From Sphingobium phenoxybenzoativorans (GTDB lineage: Bacteria > Pseudomonadota > Alphaproteobacteria > Sphingomonadales > Sphingomonadaceae), in NCBI RefSeq assembly GCF_001757355.1, contig NZ_MINO01000032.1, positions 1 through 42,343 of the forward strand: DNA of 42,343 bases. Reading direction: 5' to 3'. The notes under the pieces were generated by a model. It was not told the origin of the DNA, did not search any database, and worked only from the letters and a program-made list of their open reading frames with translations. Shown here piece by piece: positions 33,366 to 41,929 of this stretch (position 1 is its first letter; every line of letters starts with the position of its first letter). Both the position numbers and the translations under genes were made by a program.

Positions 33366-33373
33366 GTTGTTTC

Positions 33374-34438
33374 TTAACCGAGCAGTTCCTGCTCCAGCTT
33401 CTTGGCCATTTCCTCGATATTCTCGGGCGGCCAGCCGGGGATGTCCATGCCAAGGCGCAGGCCCATCGACGACAGCACTTCCTTGATCTCGTTCAGCGAC
33501 TTGCGGCCGAAATTCGGGGTGCGCAGCATCTCGGCTTCGGTCTTTTGAACCAGATCGCCGATATAGATGATGTTGTCGTTCTTGAGGCAGTTGGCCGAAC
33601 GGACGGACAGTTCCAGCTCGTCCACCTTCTTGAGAAGGTAGCGGTTGATGGTGTTCGTGTCGCTCTCGCCTTCGGAAGCCGACGAAACGGCGCCGCCGCC
33701 GATCGAAGGCGCAGCCGCGGGCAGCGCATCCTCGAAATGGACGAAAAGCTGCAACTGGTCCTGAAGGATGCGCGCGGCATAGGCCACGGCGTCTTCCGGG
33801 GTCACGGTGCCGTCGGTCTCGACGGTCAGCGACAGCTTGTCATAGTCCAGTTCCTGGCCGACGCGGGTGTTATCGACCTTGTAGGCGACCTGACGGACCG
33901 GCGAATAGAGCGCGTCGATCGGGATCAGGCCGATGGGCGCATCCGCCGGACGGTTGGCGACGGCGGGGACATAGCCCTTACCGACGTCAGCGGTCAGTTC
34001 CATGTTGAGGGTCGCGCCCTCGTCCAGATGGCAGATGACCAGGTTCGGGTTCATCACCTCGATGTCGCCGGACACGGCGATATCGCCGGCCTTGACTTCC
34101 GCCGGGCCGGTGGCGGCCAGTTGCAGGCGCTTGGGGCCTTCGCCTTCCATGCGCAGCGCGATCTGCTTCACGTTGAGGACGATGTCGGTCACATCCTCGC
34201 GCACGCCGGCAAGCGAGGAGAATTCGTGCAGCACGTTCTCGATCTTGATCGAGGTCACTGCCGCGCCCTGCAGCGACGACAGAAGTACGCGGCGCAGCGC
34301 GTTGCCGAGCGTCAGGCCGAAACCGCGCTCCAGCGGCTCGGCAACGAACGTCGCCTTCCGCTTGCCTTCGCCGCTGACCTTGATCTCAAGGGCGTTCGGC
34401 TTCTTCAATTCCTGCCAGTTCTTCATGTTGACAGTCAT
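33374..34438 (-). CDS. rpoA: RNA polymerase alpha subunit
   Basis: 354 residues. The N-terminal assembly domain ([28 protein letters not shown], conserved at about 29-56) and a C-terminal domain with [19 protein letters not shown] and [12 protein letters not shown] are complete, joined by a short linker (about 238-260). It binds the other alpha, beta and beta' subunits, UP elements and activators. It lies between rpsK and rplQ as in most bacteria. Confidence 0.98.
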   Translation of the reverse strand: MTVNMKNWQELKKPNALEIKVSGEGKRKATFVAEPLERGFGLTLGNALRRVLLSSLQGAAVTSIKIENVLHEFSSLAGVREDVTDIVLNVKQIALRMEGEGPKRLQLAATGPAEVKAGDIAVSGDIEVMNPNLVICHLDEGATLNMELTADVGKGYVPAVANRPADAPIGLIPIDALYSPVRQVAYKVDNTRVGQELDYDKLSLTVETDGTVTPEDAVAYAARILQDQLQLFVHFEDALPAAAPSIGGGAVSSASEGESDTNTINRYLLKKVDELELSVRSANCLKNDNIIYIGDLVQKTEAEMLRTPNFGRKSLNEIKEVLSSMGLRLGMDIPGWPPENIEEMAKKLEQELLG

Positions 34439-34549
34439 GTAATTCCCCTGGGAATGTGGCCGGAACCGCTCTGGTGGTCCTTGGAAGCTCCGGCCGGTGC
34501 AAAATGTGGAGGGTGGCGCGTCCGCCGCCCCCGGTAACGGCTGGAACTG

Positions 34550-34939
34550 TTAAACGCGACGGCGTTTGGAAGGACGCACGCCATTGTGCGGGATCGGCGT
34601 CACGTCACGGATCGAGGTGATGGTGAAGCCAACCGCCTGCAGGGCGCGCAGGGCCGATTCACGGCCCGAACCCGGACCCTTGACCTCAACCTCCAGGGTG
34701 CGGACGCCATGCTCGGCCGCCTTGCGGCCCGCATCCTCGGCGCAGACCTGCGCGGCATAGGGGGTCGACTTGCGCGAACCCTTGAAGCCCATCATGCCGG
34801 CGGAGGACCAGGAGATCGCGTTGCCCTGGGCGTCGGTGATGGTGACCATCGTGTTGTTGAAGCTGGCGTTCACATGCGCGACGCCGCTGGAGATGTTTTT
34901 GCGCTCGCGCCGTTTGATGCGCTGAGGTTCACGTGCCAT
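34550..34939 (-). CDS. rpsK: Ribosomal protein S11
   Basis: 129 residues. The segments [21 protein letters not shown] and the C-terminal [20 protein letters not shown] are diagnostic for bacterial S11. Small-subunit platform protein that contacts S13-side mRNA. It follows rpsM after 64 bases and precedes rpoA by about 110 bases. Confidence 0.98.
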   Translation of the reverse strand: MAREPQRIKRRERKNISSGVAHVNASFNNTMVTITDAQGNAISWSSAGMMGFKGSRKSTPYAAQVCAEDAGRKAAEHGVRTLEVEVKGPGSGRESALRALQAVGFTITSIRDVTPIPHNGVRPSKRRRV

Positions 34940-35003
34940 TTGCTAAATCCTACTCGAAACCTTGAGGAAAGCTGCGTCCAGACCCCGGACGGGGCCGCGC
35001 GGC

Positions 35004-35372
35004 TTACTTCTTCTTACCAGCGATCGGCTTGGCCTTGCCCTTGCGGGTGCGCGCATTGGTGTGCGTGCGCTGGCCACGAACCGGAAGGCCCTTGCGATGG
35101 CGCAGGCCACGATAGCAGGCGAGGTCCATCAAACGCTTGATGTTCATCGCCGTCTCGCGGCGCAGGTCGCCCTCAACCGTCAGGTCGGCGTCGATCGCTT
35201 CACGAATTTGAAGCACTTCGGCGTCAGAAAGGTCCTGGATGCGGCGGCTCTGGTCGATGCCCAGCTTGGTCGCGATGTCCACGGCGGTCTTGCGGCCGAT
35301 ACCGTGAATGTAGGTGAGCGCAATGATAACGCGCTTGTTTGTGGGCAGGTTAACGCCCGCGATACGTGCCAT
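35004..35372 (-). CDS. rpsM: Ribosomal protein S13
   Basis: 122 residues, complete. [26 protein letters not shown] and the C-terminal [22 protein letters not shown] are the S13 signatures. First gene of the visible alpha operon. In many bacteria secY and adk lie just upstream, but here the next gene upstream is a plus-strand outer-membrane protein, and neither secY nor adk is seen in the 7 kb to the window end. Confidence 0.98.
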   Translation of the reverse strand: MARIAGVNLPTNKRVIIALTYIHGIGRKTAVDIATKLGIDQSRRIQDLSDAEVLQIREAIDADLTVEGDLRRETAMNIKRLMDLACYRGLRHRKGLPVRGQRTHTNARTRKGKAKPIAGKKK

Positions 35373-35442
35373 GTAGTCTAGTCTCCTGCTCCACGGGGCG
35401 TGTGGCGTTGCCCCATCTCAAAGCTTCCATGACCCCGGACGC

Positions 35443-35471
35443 AAAAAAGACGGCCAGCGCGCTGCGCTGCC
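35443..35471 (-). terminator. Terminator-like hairpin in the rpsM leader
   Basis: On the minus strand GGCAGCGC-AGC-GCGCTGGCC forms an 8-bp stem with one bulged G, followed by GTCTTTTTTG. It lies between the promoter (35498-35526) and the rpsM start at 35372, so it may act as an attenuator rather than an end signal. Confidence 0.6.
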
Positions 35472-35497
35472 GGTACCAAGCGTGTCGGGATGGGTTG

Positions 35498-35526
35498 CCC
35501 TTACTGAGTCGGGCGTGGGGTGTCAA
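35498..35526 (-). promoter_or_regulatory. Promoter of the rpsM operon
   Basis: On the minus strand a perfect TTGACA (35526-35521), a 17-base spacer and TAAGGG (35503-35498). Transcription would start about 35491, giving a leader of about 120 bases that includes the hairpin at 35443-35471. Confidence 0.7.
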
Positions 35527-35613
35527 GCGGGCGGCGGGGAACCACCCGCTTCTCAACGTGTTTCAACCCCCGCCCCGCATCAGGCAAGCGGCGGACGGAT
35601 GGGGGACCAGCCA

Positions 35614-36474
35614 ATGCAGCGTATAGCATGTCACGCCAGCCCTGTGGCCCTCTGCGCGGTCCTCTACGCCGCCCTCTGCTTCTGCGCGCTCTTCGCCTGC
35701 ACGGTTCCGGCCAGCGCCCAAACCTCCCATGACCAGCCGCTGCGCAATCTCTGCGCCGACCGCCCCGGCCTCGACACCCCGCCATGCACGGTGGACAAGG
35801 GACATCTGGTGGTGGAAACCGGCCTTGGCGACTGGACGCATGAGAAGGACGCTGACACGCGAACCAGCACCCTGACCGCCGGGGATCTCCTTCTGCGGCT
35901 CGGCGTCACGGATGATATGGAGGTGCAGGCCGGATGGACCGCCTTCGGCCATGTCCGGGAGCGTGACCGCGAAACCGGCGCCCTCACGCATCGCTCCGGC
36001 ACTGGCGACCTGACGCTCGCCGTTCGCCAGAACCTGCGCAATCCCGACGGGTCGCGCTTTTCCGCGGCCGTCATGCCCTATGTCACTCTGCCCACGGGCG
36101 GTCAGGCCATCGGAGCGGGGGACACGGCTTTCGGATTGCTCATCCCTCTCAGCTTCAGCCTGAGCGACCGCATCACCCTTAGCCTGACGCCACAAGCCGA
36201 TGCCGCCGTGGATGAGGATCGCAACGGCCGCCATCTCGCCTATGGCAGCGTCGCGGGCCTTGGCGTCGATCTTACGGACAGCCTGACTGGAGCGCTGGAA
36301 TTTCAGGCCACCCGCGACGATGATCCCTCCGGCCATATGACTGAGGCCCTGGCCAGCCTCTCCTTCGGCTGGCAGCCGGGCGACAATATACAGTTCGACA
36401 TTGGCGGCGTCGCCGGCCTCAACCATGACAGCCCGGACGCGGAAATATATGCAGGCATAACCCGCCGCTTCTGA
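35614..36474 (+). CDS. Outer-membrane transporter-like protein (phenol MetA family-like)
   Basis: 286 residues from ATG 35614, spaced 8 bases from GGGGGA; an in-frame ATG lies 5 codons earlier. A signal peptide (ALCAVLYAALCFCALFACT, cleavage near PASAQ) precedes a repeating beta-strand pattern. It contains the LRLGVTDDMEVQAGWTAFG and PYVTLPTGGQAIGAGDTAFG segments seen in the Phenol_MetA_deg outer-membrane channel family, and it ends in ...YAGITRRF with C-terminal Phe, as beta-barrels do. A passive role in solute uptake is likely but no substrate is known. The upstream region is shared with the divergent rpsM gene. Confidence 0.75.
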   Translation: MQRIACHASPVALCAVLYAALCFCALFACTVPASAQTSHDQPLRNLCADRPGLDTPPCTVDKGHLVVETGLGDWTHEKDADTRTSTLTAGDLLLRLGVTDDMEVQAGWTAFGHVRERDRETGALTHRSGTGDLTLAVRQNLRNPDGSRFSAAVMPYVTLPTGGQAIGAGDTAFGLLIPLSFSLSDRITLSLTPQADAAVDEDRNGRHLAYGSVAGLGVDLTDSLTGALEFQATRDDDPSGHMTEALASLSFGWQPGDNIQFDIGGVAGLNHDSPDAEIYAGITRRF

Positions 36475-36478
36475 CCGA

Positions 36479-36513
36479 TTGCGCGCGGCCCCAGTGTCTG
36501 TTATAACATTTGT
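36479..36513 (+). promoter_or_regulatory. Antitoxin promoter with overlapping palindrome, leaderless transcript
   Basis: TTGCGC (36479-36484), a 17-base spacer and TATAAC (36502-36507), with the start codon only 6 bases later at 36514, so the message is probably leaderless. The -10 box lies inside a perfect 10-bp palindrome TGTTATAACA (36499-36508), a likely autorepression site. Confidence 0.65.
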
Positions 36514-36741
36514 ATGAACAAGCCGCTGAAACTCATCAAGATCGGCAATTCGACCGGCGTCATTCTCCCGAAAGAGGTGCTGTCGCGCCTGCAGGTCCAG
36601 TTGGGCGATGAACTGAGCGTATCCGATACGCCCGGCGGCGTGGAGTTGCGCGCGAGCGATGGCGATTTCGAAGCGCAAATGGCTGCGGCGCAAGCGGTCA
36701 TGGATCGCCGGCGGCGCGCGCTGCGCGAACTCGCAAAATAA
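36514..36741 (+). CDS. AbrB/MazE-type antitoxin
   Basis: 75 residues. A SpoVT/AbrB swapped-hairpin DNA-binding fold: LKLIKIGNSTGVILPKEVL (about 5-23) and the following LGDELSVSDTPGGVELRA. The C-terminal part (FEAQMAAAQAVMDRRRRAL) is helical and would be the toxin-neutralising arm. It ends 8 bases before a Doc-type toxin. Repression of its own promoter is expected from the family and from the palindrome over the -10 box. Confidence 0.9.
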   Translation: MNKPLKLIKIGNSTGVILPKEVLSRLQVQLGDELSVSDTPGGVELRASDGDFEAQMAAAQAVMDRRRRALRELAK

Positions 36742-36749
36742 GCTGACCC

Positions 36750-37133
36750 ATGGCCCAGGAATGGATTTGGGTGGCGCTTGAAGTGGCCATCGCCGCACAT
36801 CGTGCGCAACTCGCCGAACATGGCGGGGGCGATGGCGTGCGCGACATGGCTCTCCTGGAAAGCGCCATGTCGCGTCCGGTCAACCTTGCCGCCTATGTCG
36901 AGCCTGATGCGGCTGCGCTTGCGGCCAGCTATGCCTATGGCATCGCGCGAAATCACCCTTTTGTTGACGGCAACAAGCGGACGGCTCTGGTCGTCAGCGA
37001 AACATTCCTTAATCTGAACGGCCAATGGCTCGACGCGACGGACGCAGAGCTTGTCGTGCAGTTTCTCGCCCTCGCATCCGGAGATCTGCCGGAGGATGAA
37101 CTCGCCCTCTGGTTCCGCGAGCAGCTGGCATAG
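36750..37133 (+). CDS. doc: Doc-type (death-on-curing) Fic-fold toxin
   Basis: 127 residues, normal for Doc. The active-site motif HPFVDGNKRTA (69-79) has the Lys-Arg version of the Fic motif that, in phage P1 Doc, phosphorylates EF-Tu and stops translation. The other conserved segment GVRDMALLESAMSRP is the N-terminal family signature. The antitoxin partner is AbrB-like rather than Phd-like, a known alternative. No lesion is visible, so the pair should be functional. Confidence 0.93.
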   Translation: MAQEWIWVALEVAIAAHRAQLAEHGGGDGVRDMALLESAMSRPVNLAAYVEPDAAALAASYAYGIARNHPFVDGNKRTALVVSETFLNLNGQWLDATDAELVVQFLALASGDLPEDELALWFREQLA

Positions 37134-37149
37134 GAACAAGACGAACGCC

Positions 37150-37290
37150 GGGCTGGTCAAAATTCAGTGCAGATGGAGCCGAAAAGTGGGATTTTTGAGC
37201 ACCGAAGCGCAGCGTACTTAAGGTACGTGAGCACCGGAGCGCAGAAAATCGCGCTTTGCAGGCCCATATGCGCTGAATTTTGACCAGCCC
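37150..37290. repeat. 141-bp element with perfect 18-bp terminal inverted repeats
   Basis: GGGCTGGTCAAAATTCAG (37150-37167) returns inverted at 37273-37290. Inside are two copies of GAGCACCGRAGCGCAG (37197-37212 and 37229-37244) flanking CGTACTTAAGGTACG, a near-palindrome. There is no coding frame. It fills almost the whole gap between the convergent doc and cytochrome b561 genes and its last base is the first of the b561 stop codon complement. It looks like a small non-autonomous repeat or a structured RNA element. Confidence 0.75.
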
Positions 37291-37820
37291 TAACCGGTCA
37301 TCCGGCGCAGCACTCCATCCTTCAGCACGAAATGATGGCGGAGCGCCGCGCCGATATGCAGCAGCGCCAGCAGGCCGAACAGCAATCCCAGCACTCCATG
37401 TCCGCCGCGCGATATGTCGACGACGGCCTCCCCCTTCGTCACGGCGAACTTGGGGATGTCGAACAGCCAGAACCATGTCAGCGGGCGGTCTCCGGCGGAT
37501 GTCATGACCCATCCCGTCAGCGGCACGATCAGTAGCAGGGCGTAGAAGGCGAAATGCGTGGCGTTGGCCGCCAGCTTTTCCCAGGCGGGCATGGCCGATG
37601 GCAGGGGCGGCGCGGGATGCGACAAGCGCCAGGCGATCCGCGCCAATGTCAGGAACAGGATGGTGATCCCCGCCGCCTTGTGCAGCGGCATGACCGGGAA
37701 AGCCTTGCCCAGCGCGTCGTGGAATATCCCGCCCACTATGTTGAAGATCACCAGCAGGGCTATCGTCCAGTGAAGCCAGCGCGCCACCTGGCTGTAACGG
37801 ACGGTGTGATCTTCAATCAT
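37290..37820 (-). CDS. Cytochrome b561 family protein
   Basis: 176 residues. ATG 37820 is chosen because GAGG precedes it and the conserved RYSQVARWLHWTIALLVIFN begins soon after; a longer frame upstream has no family sequence. Four membrane helices are visible, with heme-ligand histidines in WLHW, PLHKAAG, HFAFYALLLI and LHIGAALRHHF. It matches small bacterial b561 proteins that move electrons (superoxide or quinol linked) across the inner membrane. It diverges from phhA across about 220 bases. Confidence 0.9.
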   Translation of the reverse strand: MIEDHTVRYSQVARWLHWTIALLVIFNIVGGIFHDALGKAFPVMPLHKAAGITILFLTLARIAWRLSHPAPPLPSAMPAWEKLAANATHFAFYALLLIVPLTGWVMTSAGDRPLTWFWLFDIPKFAVTKGEAVVDISRGGHGVLGLLFGLLALLHIGAALRHHFVLKDGVLRRMTG

Positions 37821-38040
37821 GCGCGCCTCATTCCTGTTTCCGGCCTTTTTCCGGCCCTCCCCCTGTCGAACGGCCGGGACGATCTTATGCTCCATTACCT
37901 CCGGGAAAACGGGCCATCCGTCAAAGATACTTTCGGTCGGTTCACACCCGGTCATATCGGGCAAGATGCGCGACATATTGGGTGCTTTTCCCACCGCGCA
38001 GATAGTGACAAACGAAACTATATTGCCCATATAGGCAGGG

Positions 38041-38901
38041 ATGGCTGCTGACTCTCCCCCGCCTCCCGGCGCCGCCGCCGACTGGACCGTGCCTCAGGCA
38101 TGGGACAGCTACACGCCTGCTGAACATGCGATGTGGGACAGGCTGTTTGCGCGCCAGTCCGCAATGCTGCCGGGCCGCGTGACGCCGGCCTTCCTGGATG
38201 GCCTGGACGTGCTGCGCATGACCCGGCCGGGCATCCCGAATTTTGAGGAGTTGAATGACCGGCTGATGCAGCGGACCGGCTGGCAGGTCGTCGCCGCCCC
38301 CGGCCTTGTCCCGGACGCCGTATTTTTCGATCATCTCGCCAATCGCCGTTTCGTCGCCGGGCGCTTCATCCGCACGCCGGAGCAGATCGATTATCTGGAG
38401 GAGCCGGACATCTTCCATGATGTATTCGGCCATGTTCCCCTGCTCGCCCATCCGGTCTTTGCTGATTATATGCAGGCTTATGGCCAGGGCGGTCTGCGCA
38501 GCCTGGGCTTCGGCGCGCTGCACAAGCTGGCCCGGCTTTACTGGTACACGGTGGAGTTCGGCCTGATCCGCGAGGATGGCGGCCTGCGCCTCTATGGCGC
38601 GGGGATCGTGTCGTCCTTCGGCGAGTCCAAATTCGCGCTGGATGATCCGTCGCCCAACCGGATCGGCTTTGACCTGAAGCGCCTGATGCGGACGAAATAC
38701 CGGATCGACGATTATCAGCAGAGCTATTTCGTCATCGACAGTTTCGACGATCTGCTGCGCCAGACGATGGAGACGGATTTCGCCCCGCTTTATGCCGAGC
38801 TGGAGGATAGCGATGATCTGGAACCGGACGCCCTGATCTCCGATGACCGGGTGATTACCCATGGCACGCAGGCTTATGCTCTCGCGAAGGCGGCGGAATA
38901 G
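38041..38901 (+). CDS. phhA: Phenylalanine 4-monooxygenase
   Basis: 286 residues, the size of bacterial monomeric phenylalanine hydroxylases. The iron site is complete: His126 and His131 in IFHDVFGHVPLL and Glu172 in YWYTVEFGLI. It turns phenylalanine into tyrosine with O2 and tetrahydropterin. No phhB (pterin carbinolamine dehydratase) is next to it. The start lies in a region shared with the divergent b561 gene, with AGGCAGGG just before the ATG. Confidence 0.95.
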   Translation: MAADSPPPPGAAADWTVPQAWDSYTPAEHAMWDRLFARQSAMLPGRVTPAFLDGLDVLRMTRPGIPNFEELNDRLMQRTGWQVVAAPGLVPDAVFFDHLANRRFVAGRFIRTPEQIDYLEEPDIFHDVFGHVPLLAHPVFADYMQAYGQGGLRSLGFGALHKLARLYWYTVEFGLIREDGGLRLYGAGIVSSFGESKFALDDPSPNRIGFDLKRLMRTKYRIDDYQQSYFVIDSFDDLLRQTMETDFAPLYAELEDSDDLEPDALISDDRVITHGTQAYALAKAAE

Positions 38902-38979
38902 CCGGCCAGCCGCACGGCCCGTGATATTTGCCCGTGATATTTGGATGACAGGCCCTTAAGCATTTGCCATCTCTTTCGC

Positions 38980-41331
38980 ATGAGGGAGAAGGAACTGAGG
39001 CTGGCGCTGGTCTGCTATGGCGGGGTCAGCCTCGCCATCTACATGCACGGCATCACCAAGGAAATCTGGCGCCTCGCCCGCGCCAGCCGCGCCTATCATG
39101 ACGGTCTGCCCGCGCCGGACGGCAGCGGCGCGGTCTATCGCCAGATACTGGAGGATGTCGAGCAGGAGACCGGCACCCGGCTCCGCATCCTGCCCGATAT
39201 CATCGCCGGGGCAAGCGCGGGCGGCATCAACGGCATCTTTCTGGCGCAGGCGATAGAGACCGGCCAGTCGCTCGAACCGCTGACTGACCTCTGGCTGAAA
39301 AATGCCGATGTCGACCGGCTTCTGGACCCGGACGCCCGGCCGGGCGCGCGGCTCACCAAATTCTGGGCCGCCCCCCTCGTCTGGATGGCCGCGCGCCGCC
39401 CCGGCGACACGGTGGAGCGCACGGTCGCCCCCGACACGCGGGAGGAAGTGCGGCAGAAGCTCTCCAATTTCATCCGCTCCCGCTGGTTCGAGCCGCCCTT
39501 TGGCGGGGCGGGCTTCACCGCCATGCTGCTGGAGGCGTTCGACGCGATGGCGGAAACGCCCTGCGACCTGCCGCTGCTGCCGCTGCTGCCGCCCGGCCAT
39601 CCGCTCGACCTGTTCGTCACCGTCACGGATTTTGAGGGCTATCCCGAAAGCCTGACCCTCAACAGCCCCGCCCATGTGATAGAGACGGAGCATCGCCTGA
39701 CCATCGGCTTCCGCGCGCGCGGCAATGAGGGCAATCGCCGCCTCGCGGACCCCGCCGAACTGGTGTTCGCCGCCCGCGCCACCGCCAGCTTCCCCGGCGC
39801 CTTCCCGCCCTTCACCGTGCGGGAACTGGACAAGGTGCTGGCGGACAAGGAACGCGCCTGGCCCGGCCGCGCGGACTTCCTCGCCCGCGCCCTGCCCCGG
39901 CATACGGTCCTGGGCACGGCGGAGGATGCGATCCTGATCGACGGGTCAGTGCTCGCCAACGCCCCCTTCGCCCCCGCCATCGGCGCGCTGCGCAGCCGCC
40001 CCTCCCGGCGGGAGGTGGATCGCCGCTTCGTCTATATCGATCCCAAGCCCCGGCACCGCAGCATCCGCCTGACCCGCTCCGGCGAACAGGAGCCTCTGAA
40101 AGAGGGCGAGCATCCCCCGCCCCCCGGCTTCTTCCGCACCATCTTCGGTTCGCTGAGCGACATCCCGCGCGAACAGCCGATCCGCGACAATCTGGAGGCG
40201 ATTGAAAGCCGGTCCCGCCGGATCAGGCGCATGCGCCGCATCACCGATGCGCTGCGCGAACAGATTGAGCAGGATGTCGAGGCCGCCGTCGGCCGCAGCC
40301 TGTTTCTCAACCGCCCCACCCCCGCCCGCCTGTCCGGCTGGCGCGCCAAGGCGCAGGGCCGCGCCGCGCAGGCCGCCGGTTTCGCCTATCCCGCTTATGG
40401 CCATCTCAAGCTGTCGGGCATTGTCGAGGATATCGCCGACCGGCTGTTCCGCCTGGGCGGGGACGGCAGCGGGATGATGCGCGAGCACTATCGCCAGGCC
40501 ATCTGGGCGCATATCCGCGAGGAAGGGATCGACCAGATCCGCGAGGATGCCGGCGGCGGCGTGAAGTCCAACCTGATCCTGTTCTTCCGCGCGCATGACC
40601 TGGGCTTCCGCGTCCGCCGCCTGCGCTTCCTCGCCCGCCGCCTCACCGACACGCTGGAGATTGAAAGCGCGGCGGAAAGCGATGCCGTCACCGCCCTGCA
40701 CGACGCCATCTATGACGGCCTTGCCCTCTATCTGGAGTGCGAGGCGAGCGACTATTACGGCCCGGACGTCACCTACGCCGCGCGCGCAGCCCTGGACGAT
40801 CCCGCCCGCGCGATGACCGTGCTGGCCGACGCCCGCGACCTGCGCACCAAGGATGAGCGGACCGACATCATGCTGTCAGAGGCGCTCTGGGGTCTGCCGA
40901 AGGACGAGCGGCGGCTGATGCTCCTCGCCTATCTGGGCTTCCCCTTCTACGACATCGCCACCCTGCCCTTGCTTCAGGGGGAGGCGCTGGACGAATATGA
41001 TCCGGTGAAGGTCGACCGCATTTCGCCCGAAGATTGCTCCGCCATTCGCCCCGGCGGCGCTGACACGACCTTGAAAGGCATAGAATTCAATAATTTCGGC
41101 GCATTCTTTAGCAGGGCCTATCGGGAAAATGACTATCTCTGGGGCCGCCTGCATGGTGCGGAGAGGCTGATGGATATCGTGATTTCGGCTCTGCCTGCCG
41201 GAGCGCAGCTTTCCCCCGAAACAATCGCCGGATATAGGAAACGCGCCTTTAACGCGATCCTGGATGAGGAGGAGGAGAGGCTGAGCCTGACGTCGGACTT
41301 GATTGCGAGCCTGCGAAGGGAAATCGGGTGA
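38980..41331 (+). CDS. Large patatin-like phospholipase (DUF3376 type)
   Basis: 783 residues from ATG 38980, which opens the conserved KELRLALVCYGGVSLAIYMHG; the longer frame uses a TTG and adds only 13 non-conserved residues. The oxyanion-hole glycine loop (CYGGVSLA), nucleophile Ser79 in GASAG, and the Asp of the DGSVLANAPF motif (about 320-330) make the patatin Ser-Asp dyad complete. The C-terminal half (from about 400) is the DUF3376-type region found in actinobacterial and sphingomonad patatins. Likely an intracellular or membrane-associated lipid hydrolase. The stop overlaps the next start. Confidence 0.9.
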   Translation: MREKELRLALVCYGGVSLAIYMHGITKEIWRLARASRAYHDGLPAPDGSGAVYRQILEDVEQETGTRLRILPDIIAGASAGGINGIFLAQAIETGQSLEPLTDLWLKNADVDRLLDPDARPGARLTKFWAAPLVWMAARRPGDTVERTVAPDTREEVRQKLSNFIRSRWFEPPFGGAGFTAMLLEAFDAMAETPCDLPLLPLLPPGHPLDLFVTVTDFEGYPESLTLNSPAHVIETEHRLTIGFRARGNEGNRRLADPAELVFAARATASFPGAFPPFTVRELDKVLADKERAWPGRADFLARALPRHTVLGTAEDAILIDGSVLANAPFAPAIGALRSRPSRREVDRRFVYIDPKPRHRSIRLTRSGEQEPLKEGEHPPPPGFFRTIFGSLSDIPREQPIRDNLEAIESRSRRIRRMRRITDALREQIEQDVEAAVGRSLFLNRPTPARLSGWRAKAQGRAAQAAGFAYPAYGHLKLSGIVEDIADRLFRLGGDGSGMMREHYRQAIWAHIREEGIDQIREDAGGGVKSNLILFFRAHDLGFRVRRLRFLARRLTDTLEIESAAESDAVTALHDAIYDGLALYLECEASDYYGPDVTYAARAALDDPARAMTVLADARDLRTKDERTDIMLSEALWGLPKDERRLMLLAYLGFPFYDIATLPLLQGEALDEYDPVKVDRISPEDCSAIRPGGADTTLKGIEFNNFGAFFSRAYRENDYLWGRLHGAERLMDIVISALPAGAQLSPETIAGYRKRAFNAILDEEEERLSLTSDLIASLRREIG

Positions 41332-41894
41332 GCATCCGCCTGTGGGGGGCGGTCCTGCCCGCATTGTCCTGTGCCCTGCTGCTGCCTGCCTGCACACCGT
41401 CCCCGGCGGAAAAGCCCGCGGAGACGGAGCGCGGGTCTGCGCCCTCGCCGCATGCCCTGTCCGCGGCCGGACCATCCGCCGCCGAACCTGCGGAGGACAG
41501 CCCTGCCCCGCCCCCTCTGCCGAAGGTGACGCCCGCCGAAGTCGCGTTGGAGGAGCCGCTGCCGCCCCTGAAAACGCAGCCCGACGCCTTTCTGCCCCCG
41601 CCCGTCACGACCACCCTGCCGCAAGACCTGCCGCCGGGGGAAGGCGCCGCCGATCCCAAGCCCTTCCCGCCCGCCGTCACCGCCTTCATGATCGACCGGG
41701 ACGGTTGCGACCATTTCCGGGGCGAAGAAGCCTATGACGCCGACCGGGCGGCATTTCTTGAGGAAAATCTGCGCCAGCTCTGCACAGGCACCGACGCCCG
41801 GCTCGCCGCCCTGCGCGGCCGTTACGCCGGAAACCCGGACGTGATCGCCGCCCTCGCCCATTATGAGGACAGGATAGAGGGCGGCGCGGAATAG
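41328..41894 (+). CDS. Lipoprotein, proline-rich, unknown role
   Basis: 188 residues from a GTG at 41328 that overlaps the patatin stop by four bases (GTGA). A lipoprotein signal with lipobox LLPAC (Cys22) is clear. Residues about 23-110 are Pro/Glu/Ala-rich, probably unfolded. The last 75 residues form a small domain (MIDRDGCDHFRGEEAYD... NLRQLCTGTDARLAALRGRYAGNP) with two cysteines. Coupling to the patatin gene suggests a shared cell-envelope role. No named family is recognised. Confidence 0.8.
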   Translation: MSIRLWGAVLPALSCALLLPACTPSPAEKPAETERGSAPSPHALSAAGPSAAEPAEDSPAPPPLPKVTPAEVALEEPLPPLKTQPDAFLPPPVTTTLPQDLPPGEGAADPKPFPPAVTAFMIDRDGCDHFRGEEAYDADRAAFLEENLRQLCTGTDARLAALRGRYAGNPDVIAALAHYEDRIEGGAE

Positions 41895-41929
41895 ACAGGC
41901 CAGCAGAGAGGCTGAAGGGGGAGGAAGAT

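Noticed and set aside
32738..34537. 599-codon plus-strand open frame opposite rplQ and rpoA
   Set aside because: Antisense shadow of conserved ribosomal operon genes.
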